Source: Austwickia sp.
GTDB taxonomy: Bacteria > Actinomycetota > Actinomycetes > Actinomycetales > Dermatophilaceae
Reading direction: 5' to 3'
Assembly: GCA_016711265.1 (NCBI GenBank)
Contig: JADJTI010000001.1
Coordinates: forward strand, 930,001-994,000
DNA: 64,000 nucleotides
Shown: positions 56,224 to 64,000 of the stretch, piece by piece
Numbering within the stretch: the stretch's first letter is position 1
Layout of the letters: every line of letters starts with the position of its first letter
The notes under the pieces: generated by a model
Told to the model about the DNA's origin: nothing
What the model saw: the letters and a program-made list of their open reading frames with translations, nothing else
The model's database searches: none
Program-made: the position numbers and the translations under genes

Positions 56224-56289
56224 CTAGAACCCACTACTTGCTGCCGGTGAGGCTGCGTTCAGCGCCTCCCAATCCCTGCTGTCACTCAT
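56224..56289 (-). CDS. Possible 21-aa microprotein between nuclease and ATPase genes
   Basis: Its ATG overlaps the DUF1016 stop, and its TAG lies just before the AGGAGA of the DUF499 gene. The peptide MSDSRDWEALNAASPAASSGF fills the only sizeable gap of the operon. It may be a coupling leader, or chance. Confidence 0.3.
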   Translation of the reverse strand: MSDSRDWEALNAASPAASSGF

Positions 56290-57400
56290 CGATGTCTTCC
56301 TCGTCCGCCGCGGTGAGCTGCCGCCGGGCGATCCGCTCCTGCGCCTCGCGGTAGATCGCTTGGATGCGGGCCTGGAGCTCTGCCTTGGGTGGGAGCGTCG
56401 TCCAGTACTCTGCGACGACGATCCCGTCCTTGTGCAGTTCGAGCAGCTCGATCTGGTCGCGGCTGGCCGTGGTACACAAGATGAGGCCGATGGGCGGGTT
56501 CTCATCCGTCTGGCGTTCGTGCCGGTCCAGCCACTTCAAGTAGAAGTTCATCTGCCCCTGGTAGCTCGGCTTGAACTTCCCCACCTTCAGCTCCACGGCA
56601 ATCAGCCGGCGCAGTGGCCGGGAGTAGAACAGCAGGTCGAGGTAGTAGTCGTCTCCGTCGAACGTCATGCGCTTCTGGCGTTCGACGAACGCCCACCCGC
56701 GACCGACCTCCAACAGGAACGCCTCCATGTCATGGCGCAGAGCCGCTTCGAGGTCGCGCTCCAAGAAGGTGTCGGCCAGCCCCAGCATGTCCAGCAGCAC
56801 CGGGTCGCGGAAGGCATCCAGCGGGACCGCCGAGCCCTCGGGAATCTGGGAGTCGGCGATCTCACGACGCTCGAACGCCTTGCGGGAGACGGCGTAGCGC
56901 AGGTCGCGGACGCTGAGGTTCCGTGCGGCAGCTTCGGTGGCGTAGAAGGATCGTGCTTCGGCGTGCGGGAGCGCGACGATCTCTCTGAAGTGAGACCAGC
57001 TCAATTTTGGCGACAGCGTCGCCACAATCTCGATGTCAGGAAACGTCTGGGAGAACTTGACCATCCGGTACAGGCTCGACTGGTTGAAGCCGCGGCCGAA
57101 GCGCTTCGTCAATTTTGGCGACAGCGTCGCCACAATCTCCTGGTCGTAGCCTGCGCGCCCTTCCTTGAGCACCTCGACGTCGATCATCCGACCGATGTAC
57201 CAGTTCCGCAGAGTCAGGGCCGCGTTCACCTGCGCCGCTGCGAAGGCCTGCGTCTGATCGATCAGAGCCGACACCTGCTCCACAAGCTCGCCACCATCGG
57301 CGCTGACCGACTCCGCGATGGCCCGGAACGGAGTCAGGTCAGCGCCAGGGTGACGCGCTGCTGCGCCACCGCTCCGGTTTTGATCTCGGCTGCCAGGCAT
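56282..57400 (-). CDS. DUF1016/YhcG PD-(D/E)XK nuclease
   Basis: This 372-aa protein has an N-terminal DUF1016 domain (NAALTLRNWYIGRMIDVEVLKEGRAGYDQEIVATLSPKLTKRFGRGF ... LSWSHFREIVALPHAEARSFYATEAA). The C-terminal nuclease domain has Asp in DYYLDLLFYSRPLRRLIAVELKVGKFKPSYQGQMNFYLKW and the E-L-K motif. The EIVATLSPKL motif appears twice and is encoded by perfect 31-bp repeats. It lies 3 bp after the DUF1156 gene. The nuclease role in defence is inferred from family and context. Confidence 0.88.
   Translation of the reverse strand: MPGSRDQNRSGGAAARHPGADLTPFRAIAESVSADGGELVEQVSALIDQTQAFAAAQVNAALTLRNWYIGRMIDVEVLKEGRAGYDQEIVATLSPKLTKRFGRGFNQSSLYRMVKFSQTFPDIEIVATLSPKLSWSHFREIVALPHAEARSFYATEAAARNLSVRDLRYAVSRKAFERREIADSQIPEGSAVPLDAFRDPVLLDMLGLADTFLERDLEAALRHDMEAFLLEVGRGWAFVERQKRMTFDGDDYYLDLLFYSRPLRRLIAVELKVGKFKPSYQGQMNFYLKWLDRHERQTDENPPIGLILCTTASRDQIELLELHKDGIVVAEYWTTLPPKAELQARIQAIYREAQERIARRQLTAADEEDIDE
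57001..57031 (-). repeat. 31-bp direct repeat, copy 1, inside the DUF1016 gene
   Basis: Identical to 57109-57139 (108 bp apart, in frame). It includes the dyad GGCGAC-AGC-GTCGCC. It encodes EIVATLSPKL. Confidence 0.9.
57109..57139 (-). repeat. 31-bp direct repeat, copy 2, inside the DUF1016 gene
   Basis: Identical to 57001-57031. The two protein positions are similar in homologues, but perfect DNA identity suggests recent gene conversion. Confidence 0.9.
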
Positions 57401-57403
57401 GGC

Positions 57404-60238
57404 CTAATCCTTGTCCTCGTCGAAGTCGAACTCCTGCTGTGATGAGCGCGGCACCGACGCGTACCTGCGCGCCTGCTCATTCACGTCACCCCAAGCGCTC
57501 ACCAGGCCGTTGAAGAGGATCGCGTCCTTCGTGTCCTTCTTCTTCTCAGCCTCATGGAACAGAAGGAAGCCCAACTCCTTCACCGCATCCAGGTTCACGC
57601 GCGTCTGCACTGACGGCAGCAGTTCCGCCACCTTGTCGGCGCCGTCCTTCGCCATCACCGCGGCAAGACGAACGGTGGCCTCCCAGACGCTGACTCGCTC
57701 GTCGGCGGCTGCGTCCCACTCACCCTCCAGTTGGGACGGTGACAGCAGACGAGCTTTCCCACCCTTCGCTTCAAAGATGCCGCCACGCTCCAGGGTGGGA
57801 ACCGAGGTGTCGGAAGATCGCGCAAGCTGATCCGCAATCCCAGAGTTCTCCTGACTCCAGCCAAACTGGCGATACCATTTCACAGCGAACCGCGTGTCTG
57901 GGTCGAAGTCGGACTCCTGCTCACCGATCACCTCGTCCAATGTCGAGTTGATCAGGAGAAGCGCGTCCTTTACGGTCATGTCCGAGCCGTCAGCCTCGCG
58001 TACACGCGAGTAACGCGAGAACACCGAGATTCCGGGGCCGATAGCGGCCTGCGCGAGGTCGACCGGCGCAATCGACCCCTGGATGAGAGTGCGCAGCGCC
58101 TCGGGGAGTTCAGCCTTCAACGCGGCGACGAGCGCACGCCGAGTCGTTGCGGGCGCTTCGTTCGGGCGTGAACGGCATGCAAGGACAATCGACGAAGCTA
58201 ACGAGTTAGTGGACTGCGCTTTGGTTCGATTCTTCAGCTCAGTCGTAATCGGCCAAGTAGCGGTGATCACCCAGCCAGATGTGATCAGACCGTCAAGAAG
58301 AGTGTGCCACCCGGTCGCCGTCGTTCCAGTCGAGTCCACGTCCTGTTGCTTATACGCATAGTAGACCGTCAATGGCACGGCCGGATTGGCACCACGACGA
58401 ATGCGTGCGAAGACGGCATTGAAGCTGTCAATGAAGAATCGTTCGGCCCCAGCCTTGCCATCGTGTCGATACGGGTTAGCAACCAGCTCCTCCGCTTTCG
58501 GCGTCAGCATTGTCCCCAAAATCGCCGGATGGACTCCAGCGAGCGACCGGCGGAGCCAGACGTAGAAGTAGTCCGACAAGTCGGAGTATCCGATCATGTC
58601 GTAATACGGAGGGTCGGTCGAGATTACGAAGCCATCGCAATCTCGTGTCGATGCGCCCGCCTGTGTGACCGCGGCATCCGCACTCGCAGGAGCGGCCTCA
58701 AGTGCCTTTGCGACCCAGTCAATATCATTAAGGAAGCTGCCAGACGAATCCGCAAATGGGTTGGCCTCCGCATAGCTCCAGGTCATAGGGATAGCTTGAC
58801 GGGCAAAGACGCCGCGTACAGCCTCCATCTTTGTGCTGCTGTCCCATGAACAGATTGAGGAGGACTTGTTGGAGGTGCGGCTTATCGCAAAAGCAAGGTA
58901 GGTAGCGATTGCGTCGGCATAAGCTTCAGCGCCAGTGCCACCGCCGTCGAGTCGAGCGCCGGAGTCCATCCCCGCGGCAAGCGCGTCGTGGAGCGCCCGC
59001 TCGCGGGCTTCACCAACAAGATCGCTCAGCGTGGTCAAGGCCATGAGTTGTCGATTCGAAAACAGGTCTGCCCATCTGGAGATGCCGTAGTTTGGTGTCT
59101 TGAAGTCGCGAGGGTTCTTGGGGAGGTCACCCTCCGGAACGTTGATCGGACGCTCAATGTCTGCGGCGCGTTCCTGAGACTCAGTCGGCGACACGTACAA
59201 ACGCCCTCGGGCACCTTCGGCAACTACCGCAATCAGCCGGGAACCGAGGCGTCCGGCACGCCCTTCGGAACGAACGTAGTCGAGGGACAGTGGCGTCCCG
59301 TCCCCGACGGCGCGTCCACCCTTTCGACCAATGGTGCCGTCATCGTCCCCCATCGGCCCGTTCGGATCGTGCCGAACCTCGTAGCGAACTTGACCGTCGA
59401 CGACTTTGGCGTCGATCCAAGCTTCCTTGCCCTTCTTCTTACCCAACCACCATGAACTGACCAATGGCACTTCGATGGGATTCGCGGGATTGGGGCTCCT
59501 AACCGTGCGCGCCCATATCCACGCGATGACCGTGTGCTTTGTCCCGTTGGAGCTCGCAACCTCAGGATAGAGATGACCGACACGACGATGAGCCTCGTCA
59601 CGCATCCATTCGCCGTAATGGCGAACATCCTTGGCCAGGCCTTCAGCGCGCGACCAACCGTTGCGCACCCCGGCGACGCCAGGAAACACAGGCGGCAGAG
59701 TGGCAAATCTTGGCGGGATCTCGATGAGCGCTTTGTTTATGAGCACAGCCAATGGATTGAGGTCGCTGGCGTGAGCCTCAAGGCCGAGCCGCTGTGCCTC
59801 TAGAGGAATTGATCCGCCGCCCGCGAAAGGATCGAGTGCAGCAGGTAGCTCACCTTCGTTGCTCTTGCGAATCTCTTTGCGCGCCTGCCGCAGGAGTCGC
59901 TCGTCGTTGCTGTTCTTCCACATCACGAGCTGCTCCATGAGGGCATGCAGTCGAGCGCGCTCCGCGTCCTGTTCTGCGACTGTCGGAAACTCCTCAGGCC
60001 GAGATGATGGGTCATCCACCAGCTGAGCGAACAACACTGCGCGAGCAGTTGCCAGCGGCTTACGGGACCACCAGAGGTGCAACGTCGACGGGTGTCCCTG
60101 CCGAATCGATTTCTCCCGCGAGGACTCAGCGTTGATCGCTTCAAGCGGCAGCGAAACTTCGATGAGCTTCTTCTTGGGTGCAGTGGTCACGGTACTTCTC
60201 TCGCTGGCGTCGGGCTGGTCACTTGTGGTCAGGGTCAT
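57404..60238 (-). CDS. DUF1156 adenine-specific DNA methyltransferase
   Basis: This 944-aa protein starts with a DUF1156 domain (LIEVSLPLEAINAESSREKSIRQGHPSTLHLWWSRKPLATARAVLFA). Its SAM-binding motif is ALDPFAGGGSIPLEAQRLGLEAHASDLNPLAVLINKAL. The catalytic motif is DPPY (in VISTDPPYYDMIGYSDLSDYFYVWLRRSL). It probably makes N6-methyladenine or N4-methylcytosine to mark self DNA. It overlaps the helicase stop by 4 bp, so the two proteins are made together. A stretch of lower GC lies near 58140-59800. Confidence 0.92.
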   Translation of the reverse strand: MTLTTSDQPDASERSTVTTAPKKKLIEVSLPLEAINAESSREKSIRQGHPSTLHLWWSRKPLATARAVLFAQLVDDPSSRPEEFPTVAEQDAERARLHALMEQLVMWKNSNDERLLRQARKEIRKSNEGELPAALDPFAGGGSIPLEAQRLGLEAHASDLNPLAVLINKALIEIPPRFATLPPVFPGVAGVRNGWSRAEGLAKDVRHYGEWMRDEAHRRVGHLYPEVASSNGTKHTVIAWIWARTVRSPNPANPIEVPLVSSWWLGKKKGKEAWIDAKVVDGQVRYEVRHDPNGPMGDDDGTIGRKGGRAVGDGTPLSLDYVRSEGRAGRLGSRLIAVVAEGARGRLYVSPTESQERAADIERPINVPEGDLPKNPRDFKTPNYGISRWADLFSNRQLMALTTLSDLVGEARERALHDALAAGMDSGARLDGGGTGAEAYADAIATYLAFAISRTSNKSSSICSWDSSTKMEAVRGVFARQAIPMTWSYAEANPFADSSGSFLNDIDWVAKALEAAPASADAAVTQAGASTRDCDGFVISTDPPYYDMIGYSDLSDYFYVWLRRSLAGVHPAILGTMLTPKAEELVANPYRHDGKAGAERFFIDSFNAVFARIRRGANPAVPLTVYYAYKQQDVDSTGTTATGWHTLLDGLITSGWVITATWPITTELKNRTKAQSTNSLASSIVLACRSRPNEAPATTRRALVAALKAELPEALRTLIQGSIAPVDLAQAAIGPGISVFSRYSRVREADGSDMTVKDALLLINSTLDEVIGEQESDFDPDTRFAVKWYRQFGWSQENSGIADQLARSSDTSVPTLERGGIFEAKGGKARLLSPSQLEGEWDAAADERVSVWEATVRLAAVMAKDGADKVAELLPSVQTRVNLDAVKELGFLLFHEAEKKKDTKDAILFNGLVSAWGDVNEQARRYASVPRSSQQEFDFDEDKD

Positions 60239-63200
60239 CGCGGTGGTCCTCCGCGTTCCCAGTAGTCACGCCAGACCTCGTTGTAGGAGCGGGTGGTCGC
60301 GGATGGCTCTAGGTGGGTGAAGGCGTCGCTCACGTAGCGCAACTGGTCGTTGGCGGCACCGTTGGTCGAGACCTCGACCAGGGCGAGCCGGTGCCGGTCG
60401 CCTTGGGTCTGGGCGAAGGTGATCTCGTTCGTGGTGATGGTGAAGGTGTCGGAGCCCTCGATGCGGCCCTTGACCTCGATGTAGTGGACGAAGCCGTTCT
60501 GATCGGTGGACTGGATGTCGTAGCCGGGGTTGTTGCGCGGCATCTCGACCGGTTCGCGCCCGAGGGCTCGCTCGGCAGCGAGTACGGCCTCAACGGCTCG
60601 GCGCTCGACTTCCTCGGTCTGACGGGCGAACATCTGAGCTTCAGGAACATCTTCGGTCGCGAGGAGCTCGCTGGGGATGACGAGCGCGGCACCCCGAATC
60701 ACAGCGGGCACGGCGACAAGATTGGTGGCCTCGTCGAGCTGTTCGAGCCGTTGGCTCAGCCGGTCGTCGAGTTGGCGGGCACGGATGAGCGCGGTCTCGG
60801 CGCGGAGCCTGCCGACGGTTCCTGCGCGTTCGAGTGCTTCGAGTCGGTTGTGTTCGCGATCCCAGTGGTTGATCTCGGCCAGCAGCCGATCCTTCACCTG
60901 CGCCCGAGTCCGCGCGGTCTCGATGTCGAGGCGTGTCTTGATCTCGTCCATGCGGGGCTGGAGCCCTTCGCGGTAGGCCCAGGCGCGCACGAGCTTCTCG
61001 TGGTTCTGCCGTGCCCAGTCGCTGCCGGTGATCTCGGTGATCGCTTCAGCCTCACCCGGTTCGGGCCGGTCGTAGTCGAGGTACGGCGGTGCTGCGGAGA
61101 CTGTCACGGTGCCGTCCTGTTCGAGGAGCGGGTAGTCGAAGTGGTGAGAGACGGTGTCGACTTCCGTGGCGGTGTTCTCGATGCGCTGCTCGACGCTGAA
61201 CATCAGCATCGGTGCAGCACTCTGCTTGGTGCGGCGATCGACCAGCACGGTGCCTTGCTTCAGCGTGGGGCCGAGGTCGTCGATGGTGGCTTCGATGACG
61301 GCGTGCAGCAGAGGGTGTCCTGGCGCGATGAGGGAGGCGTCGGCGAGCCCGTCGGGGTGCATACGCGCGAGTTCGAAGGTGATGCGTTCGTACTGCTCTG
61401 CGACGGGTGCCCACCGGTTGAGGCGACGCGCGGCGTCGATCACGCGGGTCGGGACGCGGGTGATCTCGTAGCGTCCCTTCTCGCGCTTGCGGATGCGTCC
61501 GCCGAGTCGCTCGAACGCGGGGATGAAGAAGGCGGCGATGTAGCCGGGCTGGAGGCGGCGTTCGCGCGCCTTCTCCATCCTTGCGCGGACCTCGTCGAGG
61601 TTGAGTGCGCTGAACATCTCGGGGTGGAGCGCACGTTCGGCGAGCATCTCATCGAGCCCGTGGGAGACGCCGGCGTCGATGATGCGGTCGAGCTTGGCCT
61701 TGACCTGGGGTTGATCGCCGTAGCGGATGGCCTCGATCAGTAGGTCACGCAGGGAGCGCTCGTGGAACGCGTCGGCGTCGCCGAGCACGTTGAACAGGTT
61801 GCCGTTGTACGCGATCGACATCTGGTCGATCTTTGACAGCAACCGGGTGAACACGTCGCCCTCGCGGGTGTCTTTGGCGACCATGTTCCACAGGTGGCAG
61901 ACCTCGCGCTGGCCGATGCGGTGGATGCGGCCGAAGCGCTGCTCGATCCGGTTCGGGTTCCACGGCAGGTCGTAGTTCACCATCAGGTGCGCCCGCTGAA
62001 GGTTCAGGCCCTCACCGGCCGCGTCCGTGGCCAGGAGAACCACGGTGTCGGGGTTGTGGGTTAAGCGCTCGCGGGCGAGCTTGCGATCCTCTCGGCGGGT
62101 GCCGCCGTGGATCGTGATGACCGAGTCCGCGCGCCCGAACTGTGCCGTGATCTTCGCTTGCAGGTAGTCGAGCGTGTCGCGGTGCTCGGTGAAGATGATG
62201 ATCTTGCGCGCGTCGCCCGAGCCGTCGTGAGTCAGAAGCTGCTCGTCGAGAATGGTGCGCAGCTGCACCCACTTCTTGTCGTCATCGGTGAGCCGGACCC
62301 GGCGGGCTGCCTTGATGAGGTCCTCAAGGATCGCGATCTCAGCCCGCAACTCGGGGATGGTCTGCGCCGCGGTGGCGAGATCGACGACCTGGTCGGCCTG
62401 CGCCTCGAACTGGGCGCGCTCGTCGTCGGTGGTCTCTTCGTCGAAGTCCTCGAAGTCCTCTACCGAGAACGCTGGGAGCTCGGCGTCGTCCACCGGCACG
62501 GCGATGCTTGCCCCGGTGAGGCGTGCGGTTTCGGTGGCGCGTTGCATGTCGCGCAGCCGCGAGTCGAGGCGCTGTTGGCGTCGTTCCAGGGACCGCAGGA
62601 TCGCTTCGGGGCTGGAGGCCAGGCGGCGTTGCAGCACGGTGAGCGCGAAGCCGACGTTGTTGCCACGCTTCTTGTCGCCGGCCTGGGCGATCCGCTCGGC
62701 CCTGCCCATCTCGGTGCGGACGTAGTCGGTGACCAGCTCGTAGAGGTCGCGCTCGGCCGGGCTCAGCTCGTACTCGACGGTGTACGCCTTGCGTTCGGGG
62801 AACAGAGGCTTGCCCTCGAAGGTGAGCAGGTCTTCCTTCACCATGCGGCGCATCAGGCCGTCGGTGTCGGTGCGGTGCACGCCTTGCCGGTACTGGCCCT
62901 CGAAGCGGTCGCGATCCAGCAGCGACATGAACAGCTGGAAGTCCTCTTCCTTGCCCGCGTGCGGGGTCGCGGTCATCAGCAGGAAGTTGTGCGCGGTCTC
63001 CGACAGCAGGCGTCCGAGCTTGAAGCGCTTCGTCTCATCGACCTCACCGGCCCAGGACGAGTAGTGAGCCGACATGCGATGCGCTTCGTCAACGACCACG
63101 ACATCCCAGGTGACCTCACCGAGCTGCTCGATCAGGTCTTCGCTGCGGGAGAGCTGGTCCATGCGGGCGATCAGGAACGGGTGCTCAGCGAAGACATTGT

Positions 63201-63805
63201 GGCCCTGAGCGTCGTCGACCATCTGACGGCTGAAGACCTCAAAGCGCAGGTCGAACTTCTGGCTGAGTTCCTCGCGCCACTGCTCAACCAGACCGCCGGG
63301 AGCGACGACGATTGCCCGCTCGCAGTCCGAACGCAGGATCAGTTCCTTCAGGTACAGGCCGGCCATGATCGTCTTGCCCGCGCCGGGATCGTCGGCCAGC
63401 AGGAAGCGCAGCGGGATACGCGGCAGCAGTTCCTCGTAGACGGCGCGAATCTGGTGCGGAAGTGGGTCAACGTCCGAGCTGTTGACCGCGACCATCGGGT
63501 CGTACAGCGCCGCGTACTTGATCCGCAGTGCCTCGGCCGCGAGGCGGAACTCGTCCGGGTCCGCATCGTAGGCGGGAGCTGAATCGAAGTCACCGGCGAC
63601 CTCGAACCGCGCCACGTCGGCCTCGGTGATCGCGCGGGCGCCGCTGCGACCGGAGTCGTCTCGGTAGAAGACCTCGAACAAGCCAGCGTCGATCGGGTCG
63701 ATGGCAATCAAGGTGACGGTCTGCCCCGGCACCAGGCCACGGCAGGCGCTGTCCCGCACGGAGCGTCGCGAGGGTCAACGTCGTCTCGGTCGTCGCATCT
63801 GTCAC
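60235..63805 (-). CDS. SNF2-like DEAH helicase with C-terminal DUF3883 domain (apparent frameshift near start)
   Basis: The open frame of 1174 aa runs from 63759. Helicase motifs are LLADDPGAGKTIMAGLYLKEL (I), VVVDEAHRMSAH (II), LMTATPHAG (III), LLATDAAGEGLNLQRAH (V) and QRFGRIHRIGQ (VI). NPGYDIQSTDQNGFVHYIEVKGR near the end is a DUF3883 domain. Another frame has a stronger start: GTG at 63805 after GGAAGGAGG, reading VTDATTETTLTLATLRAGQR. One surplus base at about 63740-63750 would join it to RGLVPGQTVTLIAI. Either this is an error, or the gene uses the weak start at 63759. Confidence 0.85.
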
Positions 63806-63892
63806 GGGGCCTCCTTCCAGTTTTGGGCAGTGGATCAGGATATGGGGTACCACCGACAAAGCGTCAGTGGCGGCTCAAGATGAGCGAGATGC

Positions 63893-64000
63893 TCACCCTG
63901 ACGGGGAGGGGTCGGAGTCAGCGGCTGCGCCGCCTCGTCGTACCCAGTCGTCGATCTCACTGGCTTGGAACTTCCAGAGGCGTCCGACCTTGTGGGCGGG
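63893..64000 (-). CDS. Excisionase-type helix-turn-helix protein, 5' part outside the window
   Basis: The last 35 codons read PAHKVGRLWKFQASEIDDWVRRGGA and end in a Ser/Pro tail. Lys-x-Gly-Arg-x-Trp-(K/R)-F...I-D-x-W is the second half of MerR/excisionase-like DNA-binding domains. It is the first gene upstream of the helicase in the same direction, about 87 bp away. It may regulate the defence operon or belong to an integrase module. Confidence 0.65.
   Translation of the reverse strand, partial: PAHKVGRLWKFQASEIDDWVRRGGAAADSDPSPSG

Overview
The window is high-GC actinobacterial DNA. It combines a conserved chromosomal cell-wall/division cluster with a long accessory region of mobile and defence genes. 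The gene order mraZ-rsmH-ftsL-ftsI-murE-murF-mraY-murD-ftsW-murG-murC-ftsQ-ftsZ-pgeF, the GTG starts, and the moxR-DUF58-transglutaminase operon beside mraZ all fit Actinomycetes (Propionibacteriales or Micrococcales-like). The genus cannot be fixed from this window alone.

Region 1 (1-17.2 kb, minus strand) is the dcw cluster. It makes and flips peptidoglycan precursors (MurC-F, MraY, MurG) and builds the septal machine (FtsZ, FtsQ, FtsW, FtsI, FtsL-like). Many junctions are 4-bp ATGA/GTGA overlaps. Two tandem hairpins with a CUUCCCC loop lie upstream of rsmH and look like the actinobacterial mraW RNA motif. The mraZ promoter carries three GTGG(A/G) boxes at 10-bp spacing. Region 2 (17.4-22.8 kb, plus strand, with one minus-strand cupin gene) holds a MoxR ATPase, a DUF58 protein and a TgpA-type transglutaminase.

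Region 3 (23.1-28.1 kb) begins the accessory DNA. It has a decayed IS3-family element, a visibly lower-GC pair encoding a beta-propeller-like lipoprotein and a secreted C39-like peptidase, and recombinase remnants. Region 4 (28.4-38.1 kb) is a copper-resistance module: a two-component system, a multicopper oxidase, a BNR-type lipoprotein, small membrane proteins, a CsoR-type palindrome, and a YHS/CPC copper P-type ATPase. An intact-looking IS3-family element separates the ATPase from the palindrome. Region 5 (38.4-43.2 kb) is a MobF relaxase, which marks a plasmid or ICE. The relaxase is interrupted by about 1.3 kb of poly-G/poly-C sequence that is probably an assembly artefact.

Region 6 (43.5-50.3 kb) is a C5-cytosine methyltransferase gene broken three ways. 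It has a nonsense codon, an inserted recombinase-in-trio (RIT) element carrying a PadR/HAAS pair, and an IS1634-family insertion flanked by perfect 104-bp direct repeats. Region 7 (50.3-64 kb, minus strand) is the most interesting part. It is a tightly packed operon for an excisionase-like HTH protein (partial, at the right edge), a SNF2-type helicase with a C-terminal DUF3883 domain, a DUF1156 adenine methyltransferase, a DUF1016/YhcG PD-(D/E)XK nuclease, a DUF499 ATPase with an N-terminal HEPN-like segment, a Shedu-like DUF4263 nuclease, and a DUF3644 protein with an R-x4-H motif. This looks like a helicase-methylase-ATPase (Hma-like) defence core extended with several nuclease effectors. 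I have no record of this exact composite being described. The helicase has an apparent 1-nt frameshift near its start.
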